NCBI RefSeq assembly: GCF_018327645.1
Contig: NZ_BMAY01000003.1
Span: 125,514 to 189,513 of the forward strand
DNA: 64,000 bases
Direction of reading: 5' to 3'
From: Lactobacillus corticis
Lineage (GTDB): Bacteria > Bacillota > Bacilli > Lactobacillales > Lactobacillaceae
The notes beneath the pieces were generated by a model. The model worked only from the letters and a program-made list of their open reading frames with translations, did not search any database and was not told where the DNA came from. A program made the position numbers and the translations under genes. How positions within the stretch are numbered: the stretch's first letter is position 1; each line of letters begins with the position of its first letter. Below, in pieces: positions 1-8,369 of this stretch.

Positions 1-79
1 AGTTCTAGAACTCAGTTACGAGGGTTCACCGGGACTATACCAATTCTTAGATGTTTGAGTTTTTATAGGTGATTCAATT

Positions 80-1417
80 ATGAGTAAAGAAATTACTGCT
101 GATAGTATTCGTAAAGAAGTAGAAGCCAAGAACGTTCGCTTTTTGCGCTTAGCCTTTACTGATGTTAATGGTACTTTGAAGAACGTCGAAGTACCTAAGA
201 GTCAATTGGACAAGGTCCTTGACAACGAAATTCGGTTTGATGGGTCTTCAATTGATGGCTTCGTTCGGATCGAAGAAAGTGACATGGTTCTTTATCCTGA
301 TCTTTCAACCTGGATGGTCTTGCCATGGGTTGATGAAACCGGTGCAAGAATTGGCCGCTTGACTTGTTCAGTTCATAAGACTAATGGCGAACCATTTGAA
401 GGTGACCCAAGAAACAACTTGAAGCGCGTCTTGAAGAAGATGACTGACATGGGCTTTGAAGCTTTCAATATTGGTTTTGAAGCTGAATTCCACTTGTTCA
501 AGTTGGGCGAAGATGGCGACTGGACAACCAAGGTTCCTGACCATGCTTCATACTTTGATATGACTTCTGATGACGAAGGTGCGCGTTGCCGTCGTGATAT
601 TGTAGAAACTTTGGAATCAATTGGTTTTGAAGTTGAAGCTGCTCACCACGAAGTTGGTGAAGGTCAACAAGAAATTGACTTTAAGTTTGATGATGCTTTA
701 ACCACTGCTGACCGTGTCCAAACTTTCAAGATGATTGTTCGCGAGACTGCTAGAAAGCATGGGTTGTTTGCAACCTTTATGCCAAAGCCGCTTGAAGGTA
801 AGGCTGGTAACGGGATGCACACTAACATGTCATTAATGAAGAACGGCAAGAATGCATTCTACGATGCAAATAACGAATATCACCTGTCAGCAGATGCACG
901 TTACTTCTTAAACGGGATTTTAACGCATGCTCGTGCAATTACGGCAATTGGCAACCCAACTGTTAATTCATACAAGCGTTTGATCCCAGGATACGAAGCA
1001 CCAGTATATATTTCATGGGCTCGGAAGAACCGTTCACCATTGGTTCGGATTCCTGATGCTGATGAAGTTACGACGCGTTTGGAAATGCGTTCAGCTGACC
1101 CAACTGCTAACCCATACTTGTTGTTAGCAGCAGCCTTGAATGCAGGTCTTGAAGGCATCAAGCGTGGTGAAGAACCAATGGCTCCAATTACTTCTAATGT
1201 TTTTGAAATGCCTGAAGCAAAGCGGGCTGAACTTGGAATCAAGCCATTGCCATCAACTTTGCACAACGCTATCAAGGCCTTTAAGGCTGATGACGTAATC
1301 AAGGACGCCTTGGGCGAACACTTAAGTGCAAGCTTTATTGAATCCAAGGAACTTGAATGGTCACAATATACTCAAAGCGTATCTGACTGGGAACGCAGCA
1401 AGTACATGGGCTACTAA
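80..1417 (+). CDS. glnA: Type I glutamine synthetase (GSI-alpha)
   Basis: Makes glutamine from glutamate, ammonia and ATP in the cytoplasm. The 445 residues match the short GSI-alpha form. Visible are the family motif NGMHTNMSL, the ATP-site stretch [14 protein letters not shown], and RIEESDM near residue 63, which contains the arginine used for glutamine feedback in the Bacillus enzyme. The start follows an AGGTGA ribosome site. A strong hairpin terminator lies just downstream. Glutamine feeds PurQ, PurL, PurF and CarA encoded later in the window. In relatives glnA often follows glnR; the window starts too late to show this. Identification is secure. Confidence 0.97.
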   Translation: MSKEITADSIRKEVEAKNVRFLRLAFTDVNGTLKNVEVPKSQLDKVLDNEIRFDGSSIDGFVRIEESDMVLYPDLSTWMVLPWVDETGARIGRLTCSVHKTNGEPFEGDPRNNLKRVLKKMTDMGFEAFNIGFEAEFHLFKLGEDGDWTTKVPDHASYFDMTSDDEGARCRRDIVETLESIGFEVEAAHHEVGEGQQEIDFKFDDALTTADRVQTFKMIVRETARKHGLFATFMPKPLEGKAGNGMHTNMSLMKNGKNAFYDANNEYHLSADARYFLNGILTHARAITAIGNPTVNSYKRLIPGYEAPVYISWARKNRSPLVRIPDADEVTTRLEMRSADPTANPYLLLAAALNAGLEGIKRGEEPMAPITSNVFEMPEAKRAELGIKPLPSTLHNAIKAFKADDVIKDALGEHLSASFIESKELEWSQYTQSVSDWERSKYMGY

Positions 1418-1435
1418 ATTAAGCAAATTAAAACT

Positions 1436-1465
1436 AAAAGCGTGATCAGCTGATCGCGCTTTTTT
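1436..1465 (+). terminator. Terminator after glnA
   Basis: Inverted repeat AGCGTGATCA / TGATCGCGCT followed by six T. It separates glnA from the MFS gene. Confidence 0.85.
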
Positions 1466-1520
1466 ATTTTGTACTACAATAGAACAAGGTTTTAGGAAGA
1501 ATCGCGTGAGGTAGTAAATA

Positions 1521-2699
1521 ATGACAAAAAAACAGTCCAGTGTCTATTCTAAAGATGTCATCTTGGTAATGGCAGCTTCATTTTTCTTTATGTTTGGCAC
1601 GATGTTTGTGAATCCGCTGATCAATGGTTATGCTCGCTCACTTGGTGCCAGCAGTGCTTTTGCTGGTTTAATCGTAGGAATTATGAGTATTGCTGCCATG
1701 TTTTTGCGACCAATTGCAGGCAATTTAACCGATTATCTTTCAAAATATCGCTTATCTTTTATTGGGGGACTATTGATTGTGCTTGGGATCTTGGGCTACG
1801 TGCTTACGCCCAATAGTCAATTGCTGCTGCTTTTTCGCTTAATCAATGGGAGTGGCTATGTCTTATGCACCGTCTGCATGACCACTTGGTTAGCCTTCTT
1901 GGTTCCTAGAGAACACGTTGGCGAGGCGCTGGGCTTTTATGGATTAATGAACGCCTTGGCAATGGCGCTTGCACCAGCGATTGCGATCAACGTTTACCAT
2001 CAGATTGGCTATCGCAAAGCCATCATGATTGCTTTAGCAGCTAGTATTTTAATGGTCTTAGTGATCCAATTTGTTTCTGATCATGCCTTGCCCGCCAAAA
2101 GGACCAACAAAATGCGCCTAAGGGAGTTAAAAATAATTTCGCCTAAGGCCTTGCCAGTAGCAATTTTGACGGCTTTATTTGCGATCCCATATTTTACTAC
2201 GCAGGCTGATATTGTTACTTATACCGAAGAAGCTCATCGCGGGGTGGCAGTTGGCGATTACTTCTTGCTTTATGCCATTGTGCTCTTGTTGATTAGAACG
2301 GGGTTGAAGCGTTTGTTTGATACAGTGCGGTTTGGCATTTGGTTTTGGATCAGTCTTTTGAGCACCGGCTTTTACATTACGATGCTTGCGATTATGAAAA
2401 ATAATTGGCAAATGTTCCTCGCAGCTGCCGGCATGGCGGTAGGCTATGGTTTAATCTATTCTGTTTTGCAATCAACCGCCTTGCTGCTAACGCCAATCAA
2501 TGAACAAGGCCTGGCCAGCAGTACTTTTTACTTGGGCCTTGATATTGGAATGGCCTTAGGACCAATGATTGGCGGGGAAAGTGCGGCGTTGCTGCCGATC
2601 AATGATTTTTATTGGGTCGATTTAGCAATCATTCCGCTGGCCCTAGTAGTTTACTTGATTTGGCATAAATCCTTGAATGATGCGATCAACCAGCATTAG
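1521..2699 (+). CDS. MFS transporter, substrate unknown
   Basis: Membrane transporter of the major facilitator superfamily. The 392 residues are almost entirely hydrophobic stretches, consistent with 12 membrane segments. The loop after segment 2 (RPIAGNLTDYLSKYR) matches the MFS motif A region, and a basic cytoplasmic stretch near residue 193 (PAKRTNKMRLRELK) separates the two halves. The ATG follows GAGGTAG. No substrate-defining motif or neighbour is visible. The gene lies alone between the glnA terminator and the purine permease. Export of a drug or metabolite is possible but is inference. Confidence 0.85.
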   Translation: MTKKQSSVYSKDVILVMAASFFFMFGTMFVNPLINGYARSLGASSAFAGLIVGIMSIAAMFLRPIAGNLTDYLSKYRLSFIGGLLIVLGILGYVLTPNSQLLLLFRLINGSGYVLCTVCMTTWLAFLVPREHVGEALGFYGLMNALAMALAPAIAINVYHQIGYRKAIMIALAASILMVLVIQFVSDHALPAKRTNKMRLRELKIISPKALPVAILTALFAIPYFTTQADIVTYTEEAHRGVAVGDYFLLYAIVLLLIRTGLKRLFDTVRFGIWFWISLLSTGFYITMLAIMKNNWQMFLAAAGMAVGYGLIYSVLQSTALLLTPINEQGLASSTFYLGLDIGMALGPMIGGESAALLPINDFYWVDLAIIPLALVVYLIWHKSLNDAINQH

Positions 2700-2753
2700 C
2701 AGTTGGTTTTATGGTAAAATGAAAAGAAGTTTTATCAAAAAGGAGCGAGTAAT

Positions 2754-4064
2754 GTGGAAACTCTGAATCGAATTTTTAAGCTCGATCAGGCTGGAACCAG
2801 TGTTAAGCGGGAATTTGTGGCTGCTTTGACGACTTTTGTGAGTTTGTCATACATGCTTTTCGTGGTACCAAATATTTTATCAGCTAGCGGCATGCAAAAG
2901 GGTACGGTTTTTACCGCATTGGTCATTGCATCAGCAATCGGTTGTTTTTTGATGGGGTTAATGGCGAATTATCCCATTGCTCTGGCGCCAACTTTAGGTA
3001 GTGCCTCGTTTTTTGCCTATACGGTTTGTCAAAGCATGAAAATTCCTTGGCAAACAGCCCTGGCCGCAGTTTTGATTGCTTCCATCCTGTTTGTGCTGAT
3101 TACGGTTTTTAAATTACGTGAAATTGTCATCAATGCAATTCCACAAGATTTAAAATATGCCATCTCCAGCGGGATTGGAATATTTATTGCGTTTATTGGC
3201 TTGCAAAACGGCAAGATCATTGTTAATTCAGAATCATCCCTAGTGGGACTGGGATCCTTCCATAATCCCAGCATGTGGATTGCCTTATTTGGTTTAGTGA
3301 TTACCGTTATTTTGATTTGTCTTGGGGTTCCCGGGTCAATTTTTATTGGGATGGTGCTGACGGCTATTTTTGGCATCGCCATCGGTCAAATCGCCTTGCC
3401 GCAACAAATCGTCTCAACTCCGCCAAGCATCAATGCTTCATTTGGGCAAGCCCTGGTGCACATCAAAGACGTTAATTCCGTGCAATTATGGATTGTGGTA
3501 ATTACCTTCTTGCTAGTAACTTTCTTTGATACGGCTGGTACTTTAATCGGAATGACGCAGCAAGCCGGTTTAACTGATGAAGATGGCAATATCCCTAGAA
3601 TTGGCCGGGCGCTAGCAGCTGACTCAACGGGGATGATTGTAAGTTCGATCGCCGGAGTTTCCCCACTTGGAACGGTAGTCGAATCTAGTTCAGGAATTGC
3701 TATGGGTGGCCGGACCGGTCTGACTGCTTGCTTTGTTGGTATTTTATTCTTAATTTCAATGTTCTTTAGTCCCTTGTTGCAAGTTATCCCGACAACCGTT
3801 ACGGCACCAGCCTTAATTATCGTTGGCGTTTATATGGCTGGCAATTTGGCTAAAATCGACTGGAACAAATTTGAAGTAGCTTTGCCAAGCTTTTTGATCG
3901 TACTGGGGATGCCCCTGACATATTCAATTTCTGATGGTCTGGCTCTAGGCATGATTGCCTACCCAATTACGATGCTGGCCTCCAAGCGCGGCAAAGATGT
4001 TTCGCTGGCGATGTATGTTTTGGCCATTATTTTCCTGATTTACTTATGGATTATCAATATCTAA
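2754..4064 (+). CDS. NCS2 family guanine/hypoxanthine (purine) permease
   Basis: Likely imports purine bases by proton symport. The 436-residue membrane protein carries motifs of the AzgA/PbuG branch of NCS2: FFDTAGTLIG, an SPLGTVVESSSG segment and GGRTGLTA. Translation must start at GTG 2754 behind AAGGAGCG. An ATG two bases earlier (2752) opens a four-codon frame that stops at 2766, so start choice may matter for expression. No PurBox is seen upstream, unlike the pur operons. The downstream membrane gene follows after one base, suggesting co-transcription. The exact base specificity is not determinable. Confidence 0.9.
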   Translation: METLNRIFKLDQAGTSVKREFVAALTTFVSLSYMLFVVPNILSASGMQKGTVFTALVIASAIGCFLMGLMANYPIALAPTLGSASFFAYTVCQSMKIPWQTALAAVLIASILFVLITVFKLREIVINAIPQDLKYAISSGIGIFIAFIGLQNGKIIVNSESSLVGLGSFHNPSMWIALFGLVITVILICLGVPGSIFIGMVLTAIFGIAIGQIALPQQIVSTPPSINASFGQALVHIKDVNSVQLWIVVITFLLVTFFDTAGTLIGMTQQAGLTDEDGNIPRIGRALAADSTGMIVSSIAGVSPLGTVVESSSGIAMGGRTGLTACFVGILFLISMFFSPLLQVIPTTVTAPALIIVGVYMAGNLAKIDWNKFEVALPSFLIVLGMPLTYSISDGLALGMIAYPITMLASKRGKDVSLAMYVLAIIFLIYLWIINI

Positions 4065-4065
4065 G

Positions 4066-4593
4066 ATGACTTGGTTTGAAATTGTCCGAATAGTTGCGCT
4101 GGGCTTATTCCTTTTAATATTATTCGCTTTAGTGAAGGTCGAAAATAAACGAGTTTTTGTCAAAGCCTTGTTGCTGTTGTTGATCATGATTGTGGTCAGC
4201 ACGCTGTGTGTGGTTTTGCTATATCTCATTGATATCTTAACTTTTGGGGTTACTTTGAATCTGAAATTAGGCGGTCAATTTTTATGGTTGGCTTTGATCC
4301 TAATTTTGGCAGGAATTATTTTATATTATTTTTTACGGTTCTTGGATCGGCTGCATGAGATTCAGATTGCGACCTTAACAGTTATTGAATATTACATTCA
4401 GTGGACTTTGATCTATGTGACGGTATATCAAGTTGCTTTTTCAGAGTTAGGCTCAGACGCGATTAAAAAAATCACCAAGATTAATGCCAGCAATTTACTG
4501 GATCCGTCCATCTTGGTTCTGTTTATTTTGCCAGCTTTAATTTCTAGTTGGATTGCCGTAGTTTTACTAAAAAATCATAAAAAGGCGTTATAA
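4066..4593 (+). CDS. Small integral membrane protein of unknown function
   Basis: I do not recognise a family. The 175 residues contain about five hydrophobic segments (around residues 5-22, 31-55, 68-90, 103-125 and 145-168) with few charged residues between them, so it should sit in the membrane. It begins one base after the purine permease stop and ends inside a terminator, so it is almost certainly translated from the permease mRNA. A link with purine uptake is inference from this arrangement only. Confidence 0.75.
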   Translation: MTWFEIVRIVALGLFLLILFALVKVENKRVFVKALLLLLIMIVVSTLCVVLLYLIDILTFGVTLNLKLGGQFLWLALILILAGIILYYFLRFLDRLHEIQIATLTVIEYYIQWTLIYVTVYQVAFSELGSDAIKKITKINASNLLDPSILVLFILPALISSWIAVVLLKNHKKAL

Positions 4594-4606
4594 AACGCCT
4601 TTTTTT
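4581..4606 (+). terminator. Terminator overlapping the preceding stop codon
   Basis: Stem AAAGGCGTT / AACGCCTTT with a 4-base loop and a T-run. The TAA of the membrane protein gene lies in the loop region. Confidence 0.85.
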
Positions 4607-4657
4607 GCTAGAATAGGGGAAGAAGAGCTTGTAAAAAGTAAGAAAGAGGCTAGACGT

Positions 4658-5305
4658 ATGGAAGTTTCTGAAGCAGTTAAAAATCGGCATTCGGTTCGGG
4701 TATTTAAGGATGAGGCAGTTCCCCTAAATACTATTACTGAAATTATTGATAAGGCCCGGCAAACGCCGTCTTGGGTTGATTCTCAGCCTTGGAAAGTTTA
4801 TCTGGCAACTGGCGCAACCCTCAAGAAAATTCGCCAGGTTCATCTGGCAAATAGTCAAAATGGTGAAGCTGATTCAGATTGGCCAACTTGGCACCGGGAA
4901 GAATGGGCGCCATATCCAAGAAGGCATATGGCCCTGCATACCGAAAACCGGGCAGCTTTTATTGGTAACCAAGCAGCAGACGCATGGGCTGAGATGCAGC
5001 ACGAACTCTATCATGCACCGGCAATTTTATATTTAACCATTCCCAAAGAGTCTCCCAATTGGTCAATGTTTGATTTAGGTGCTTTCGCCCAAACAATCAT
5101 GCTGCTGGCTCAAGAAGCAGGACTTGATAGCATGGAGGCTTATGAGTTCGTACGCTTTCCAGAAAGCATCCGCAAGATTATGGATATCGGTGAAGATGAG
5201 GCAGTAGCAATTGGAATTGGCCTGGGAAAAGCGGCTGAACATAAATTTAATGATTACCAGGCCGTCAGAGAAGATTTGGATCAGATTTTGAAGATCAAGG
5301 AGTAG
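4658..5305 (+). CDS. Nitroreductase family protein
   Basis: Predicted FMN-dependent NAD(P)H oxidoreductase. The 215 residues begin with the typical VKNRHSVRVFKDE segment that contacts FMN phosphate. They continue with TPSWVDSQPWKVYLATG, the usual TPS..NQPW-like segment, and end with the family IGIGLGKA strand. The physiological substrate is unknown. The gene follows a terminator and is four bases upstream of a Gfo/Idh-type oxidoreductase, so the two probably form a small redox operon. A second nitroreductase in the window (48941) is not close in sequence. Confidence 0.88.
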   Translation: MEVSEAVKNRHSVRVFKDEAVPLNTITEIIDKARQTPSWVDSQPWKVYLATGATLKKIRQVHLANSQNGEADSDWPTWHREEWAPYPRRHMALHTENRAAFIGNQAADAWAEMQHELYHAPAILYLTIPKESPNWSMFDLGAFAQTIMLLAQEAGLDSMEAYEFVRFPESIRKIMDIGEDEAVAIGIGLGKAAEHKFNDYQAVREDLDQILKIKE

Positions 5306-5309
5306 GCTG

Positions 5310-6272
5310 ATGAGATTAGGAATTGTCGGCAGCGGGAAAATTGTCAAAGACTTTTTGACGATTACCAATGTATTGCCAAATTTAAGTTTAGCTGCGATTG
5401 CCACCACCAAAAGAAGCAAGGCCGTTGGGCAGGCACTAGCCCAGCAATATGGCATTCAGCGAGCCTATGATGATTACCGTAAACTACTGCAAGATGATGG
5501 CGTAGACACTGTTTATGTGGCCGTTCCCAATAGTTTGCATTTTGAAATTGCCCTGGCTGCTATCCAGGCCAAGAAAAATGTAATTTGTGAAAAGCCGCTA
5601 GTTTATACCGTTCTTGAAGCTCAAAAATTACACCAAGCCGCTAAGCAAGCTGGGGTAATTTTGCTAGAGGCTATTACTAACATTCATTTACCTAATTTTG
5701 TCCACCTCAAGCAAGATTTGCCAAAGCTGGGACCGATTCATATTGTAAATTTAAACTACACGCAATATTCTTCTAGATATCCGGCTTTACTAGCGGGTGA
5801 GATGCTGCCGGTTTTTGATCCAGCCAAAGGTGGTGGAGCCCTGATGGATTTAGGCATTTATCCCATCCATCTGGCGGGGGCCCTGTTTGGCGAGCCAAAC
5901 AAAGTTACTCATTTTGCCAATCATCAATTTGGGACGGATACCTCGGGAATTACCATGTTAGAGTATGACGATAAGCTAGTCAGTTTAATTGCTGCTAAAG
6001 ATTCTAATGCTAGATGCGAAAGCGTGATTGAGGGCGAAGCTGGAAGCTTGGTCATTAAAGGGGCAATTAATACTTTGCCCCAATACCGACTGGATTTGAG
6101 AGACCAATCATCGACTAGTTATAACTATAATGAATATGATCATCGAATGGTTAACGAGTTTTTAGATTTTATCCAAATCATTGATCAGAAGCAGGTTGCT
6201 GAAGCAGAAAGGCTATTTAGCGAAAGTCTCACGGCCTTAAAAATTTTAGAAGCAGCTAGAGAAAAGTTGTAA
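5310..6272 (+). CDS. Gfo/Idh/MocA family oxidoreductase
   Basis: NAD(P)-dependent dehydrogenase of sugars or related compounds. The N-terminus LGIVGSGKIV is a Rossmann fold, followed by VYVAVPNSLHFE and the family signature CEKPL near residue 95, whose lysine is catalytic in characterised members. The GGGALMDLGIYPIHLA segment is also typical. Length (320) is normal. A good AAGGAG site lies inside the end of the nitroreductase gene. The substrate cannot be read from sequence. No terminator precedes dps, but dps has its own operator-like site. Confidence 0.9.
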   Translation: MRLGIVGSGKIVKDFLTITNVLPNLSLAAIATTKRSKAVGQALAQQYGIQRAYDDYRKLLQDDGVDTVYVAVPNSLHFEIALAAIQAKKNVICEKPLVYTVLEAQKLHQAAKQAGVILLEAITNIHLPNFVHLKQDLPKLGPIHIVNLNYTQYSSRYPALLAGEMLPVFDPAKGGGALMDLGIYPIHLAGALFGEPNKVTHFANHQFGTDTSGITMLEYDDKLVSLIAAKDSNARCESVIEGEAGSLVIKGAINTLPQYRLDLRDQSSTSYNYNEYDHRMVNEFLDFIQIIDQKQVAEAERLFSESLTALKILEAAREKL

Positions 6273-6292
6273 GCAAAAAACTTGTGTCTAAA

Positions 6293-6307
6293 TTAGAATA
6301 CTTCTAA
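6293..6307. promoter_or_regulatory. PerR/Fur-like operator upstream of dps
   Basis: Perfect inverted repeat TTAGAA-TAC-TTCTAA, agreeing at 12 of 14 defined positions with the PerR box TTATAATnATTATAA. It lies about 50 bases before the dps start. Peroxide-responsive repression of dps by PerR is well known in Firmicutes; its use here is inferred. Confidence 0.6.
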
Positions 6308-6354
6308 GATATAGTCGTAAAGCAAAGTTGTATTTTGATTAAAGAGGTAATTTT

Positions 6355-6822
6355 ATGAAGTATCCAAAGACAAAAGAATTGCTTAATCAACTTGTTGCAG
6401 ATTTAGGTCAAATGCAGATGGTCGTTCGTCAAACCCACTGGTACATGCGGGGAACTGGCTTTTTAACCCTGCATCCTTTGTTGGATTCTTGGATGGACGA
6501 TTTGAACGAACAACGTGACGAGATTGCTGAAAGATTAATTGCAATTGATGGGTCACCATATGCTACCTTAGAAGATGTGGTTAAACATACCAAGATTGAA
6601 TCAACTCCAAGTACTTGGGATCGCTCAATCACCGAAAGATTTACGGTCTTGTCACAAGATTATCGATACTTGGCAGATCTCTACCAAAAAGGCATTGAAA
6701 TCACTGATGACGAAAAAGACTTTAGTACTCAAGATATGCTAATTGAGCACAAGACTAATATTGAAAAGCGTTTATGGATGATTCAAGCTCAATTAGGCAA
6801 GGCTCCTGAACGTGACAACTAA
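6355..6822 (+). CDS. dps: Dps family ferritin-like DNA protection protein
   Basis: Twelve-subunit mini-ferritin that oxidises and stores iron and protects DNA from peroxide. The inter-subunit ferroxidase ligands are present as H28 (QTHWYMRG), H40 (LHPLLDSW), D55 and E59 (DEIAERL), matching the Dps pattern. Length (155) is typical. The ATG follows AGAGGTAA. A PerR-like box lies upstream and a candidate small RNA follows. No basic DNA-binding tail is evident, so protection may rely mainly on iron removal. Confidence 0.93.
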   Translation: MKYPKTKELLNQLVADLGQMQMVVRQTHWYMRGTGFLTLHPLLDSWMDDLNEQRDEIAERLIAIDGSPYATLEDVVKHTKIESTPSTWDRSITERFTVLSQDYRYLADLYQKGIEITDDEKDFSTQDMLIEHKTNIEKRLWMIQAQLGKAPERDN

Positions 6823-6825
6823 TTA

Positions 6826-6854
6826 TTGAAATCGGTTACAAGGATTGCTATAAT
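6826..6854 (+). promoter_or_regulatory. Promoter of candidate small RNA
   Basis: TTGAAA, 17-base spacer, TATAAT: a near-consensus vegetative promoter. It starts just after the dps stop codon and has no full-size gene within about 220 bases. Confidence 0.75.
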
Positions 6855-6860
6855 GCAACT

Positions 6861-6965
6861 GGGGCGGTTTACCTAGTGAGTGACCTAACCTCAGATTATA
6901 TTGGTATTTATTACTTGTTTCTTATAAAAAACGTCAAGGTTTAAGTAACTTGACGTTTTTTTTTG
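6861..6965 (+). ncRNA. Candidate small RNA of about 105 nt, function unknown
   Basis: Bounded by a near-consensus promoter and a strong terminator (AACGTCAAG / CTTGACGTT plus nine T). The 5' part can pair GGGGCGGTT with AACCTC around a TACCTAGTGAGTGACCT segment. It also contains a 22-codon frame starting GTG 6876 with a GGGGCGG stretch 12 bases upstream and a stop in the terminator loop. The peptide would be hydrophobic in the middle (YIGIYYLFLIK), so a small membrane peptide is an alternative. I do not recognise an Rfam family. Confidence 0.6.
6930..6965 (+). terminator. Terminator of the small RNA
   Basis: 9-base perfect stem AACGTCAAG / CTTGACGTT, extendable through flanking A and T runs, then a long T-tract. 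Confidence 0.85.
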
Positions 6966-6994
6966 CAGGTAAATTAAAGTGCTTTCATAAGCTC

Positions 6995-7023
6995 TTTAAA
7001 AGCCTAGTAAATCAGTCTACAAT
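6995..7023 (+). promoter_or_regulatory. Possible promoter of the first beta-helix-like gene
   Basis: TTTAAA, 17-base spacer, TACAAT, located between the small RNA terminator and the gene at 7076. The -35 match is only moderate. Confidence 0.45.
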
Positions 7024-7075
7024 AGAAGTATAACGTCTTGCTTATAGAAGCAGAAAACTGAGAAAGGACTGGCTT

Positions 7076-7648
7076 ATGAAAGTTTTATTAGAACTTAGAA
7101 ACGTGGAGCTGACCATTCACAACGGGCCGCTGGGGATGCAGTTTGGTCATTTGGCTCCGAATTATTTTGAAATCAGCCAGTCCGCTACTGACTTGGTTGT
7201 TAAACAGCGGCGAGATATTCGCCTAGCGCGAGGATATTATCCCAGAATTTACTTGACGGTGCCTCACCGTGCTGAAATTAGTTTGTCTAATTTGGGCGGC
7301 AACCTCTTAGTTAGTGATTTAATCGCTAGAGAATTAGCAGTGAATTTGACGGAAGGGGATATTTGGGTTCAATGTAGCCGAATCGATCGTTTGCAGCTCC
7401 ATTCGGATCGCGGCGAGGTAAAATTGCGCAAAGTAAAGGTAGCACATCATGCTGCTATTTCTGCCCAGAATGGCGGAATTGCCATTAAAAGCAGCATTGA
7501 AGCAGGGCAGGGTTATACGGTCAAAATTGGTGATGGCTTGATCCGGGCCTATAATCAATTGCAAAGCCAAATTAATAGTCAGTTAATCCGCAAGGGACGG
7601 CCGCATTGGTATATTACCTGTGAACATGGTTTAGTTAATATTTCATAA
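7076..7648 (+). CDS. Unknown protein, DUF4097-like beta-repeat, paralogue of next gene
   Basis: No firm family. The 190-residue protein has no signal peptide or membrane segment. From about residue 75 it shows short alternating hydrophobic strands (LSNLGGNLLVSDL, LAVNLTEGDIWV, LQLHSDRGEVKL, AAISAQNGGIAIK) like the stacked beta-strands of DUF4097 putative adhesins. It shares with the next gene an NG-x-x-G-x-x-FG motif, FEISQ, a VKQ/IKQ strand, QGY and a C-terminal W-x-x-C-x-x-G-x-x-N-x-S. The start is supported by GAAAGGAC. A cytoplasmic scaffold or sensor is only a guess. Confidence 0.75.
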   Translation: MKVLLELRNVELTIHNGPLGMQFGHLAPNYFEISQSATDLVVKQRRDIRLARGYYPRIYLTVPHRAEISLSNLGGNLLVSDLIARELAVNLTEGDIWVQCSRIDRLQLHSDRGEVKLRKVKVAHHAAISAQNGGIAIKSSIEAGQGYTVKIGDGLIRAYNQLQSQINSQLIRKGRPHWYITCEHGLVNIS

Positions 7649-7735
7649 ATATTAAAAATATGATAATTGCTTTATTTAATAAAAATTCTGTAGTAATATA
7701 TTTAATATAAGCCTCATATACTACAGGAGAAAAAC

Positions 7736-8335
7736 ATGAAAGCAGAATTTTCCCTTGGAAAGGTCCGAGTCAAGTTAGTAAACGGTCTGCCTGGCGTCAG
7801 ATTTGGTGCCGGTGCAGCGAGAACGGATTTTGAAATTTCCCAAACTAATGACAGTCTTAAAATCAAACAAGTGCATGATTTAGAACTGGCCGACGATGCG
7901 ATGACTTTAAGAGTCATTAATGAACCGCCCCATTTACTGGTCTCTTTGCCGATTGGCACCTATCTCAACTTAACCTGTAAATTGGGAGCAATTGTGGCAA
8001 ACGGCTTTACTTGTTGTACGAGCAGGATTGAACTGGGAGCTGGAGTGGTTAGCTTGATTGGCCTGCAAACCGAAAAAATACAAGCCCAAGTGGATGATGG
8101 CATCATTCGCGTTAGTCATAGTTTAATTGCCCAAAAAGCTAGTTTGACCGTTAAAAATGGCATGCTGCTGGTCAAAGACTCAATTCGGAGTGAACAAGGC
8201 TATAATGCCAGCTGCGACAATGGGGTTTTGCGCTGTTTTGGAAATTTTGAGCTTGGCAACAAGCATCACGTTACCCGTCCAGGGAAAGTCATTTGGCAAT
8301 TGTGTTGTGATAGTGGAATTTTAAATGCTAGCTAA
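7736..8335 (+). CDS. Unknown protein, DUF4097-like beta-repeat, paralogue of previous gene
   Basis: 199 residues, tandem copy of the preceding gene with clearly diverged sequence. Conserved points are VNGLPGVRFG, FEISQ, KIKQ, SEQGY, DNGVLR and the end W-x-x-C-x-x-G-x-x-N-x-S. No signal peptide is present. The repeats read as short beta-strands every 15-20 residues (GAIVANGF, GVVSLIGL, GIIRVSHS, GMLLVKDS). The ATG follows ACAGGAGA. An AT-rich 87-base gap separates the two genes, so both may have their own promoters. A shared terminator follows. Function unknown. Confidence 0.75.
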   Translation: MKAEFSLGKVRVKLVNGLPGVRFGAGAARTDFEISQTNDSLKIKQVHDLELADDAMTLRVINEPPHLLVSLPIGTYLNLTCKLGAIVANGFTCCTSRIELGAGVVSLIGLQTEKIQAQVDDGIIRVSHSLIAQKASLTVKNGMLLVKDSIRSEQGYNASCDNGVLRCFGNFELGNKHHVTRPGKVIWQLCCDSGILNAS

Positions 8336-8369
8336 AAAAGCTTACAGGCATTGCCTGCAAGCTTTTTTT
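8334..8369. terminator. Bidirectional terminator between convergent genes
   Basis: Stem AAAAAAGCTT-a-CAGGCA / TGCCTG-c-AAGCTTTTTT serves the plus-strand unknown gene and the minus-strand aminopeptidase. Confidence 0.85.

Noticed and set aside
1-12. Palindrome AGTTCTAGAACT at the window edge as a regulator site
   Set aside because: It does not fit the GlnR consensus and its upstream context is cut off.
6861-6965. Fst-type type I toxin for the 22-codon frame
   Set aside because: The peptide lacks the usual Fst/Ldr pattern (an N-terminal DL..I.AP segment and charged tail) and no convergent antitoxin promoter was seen.
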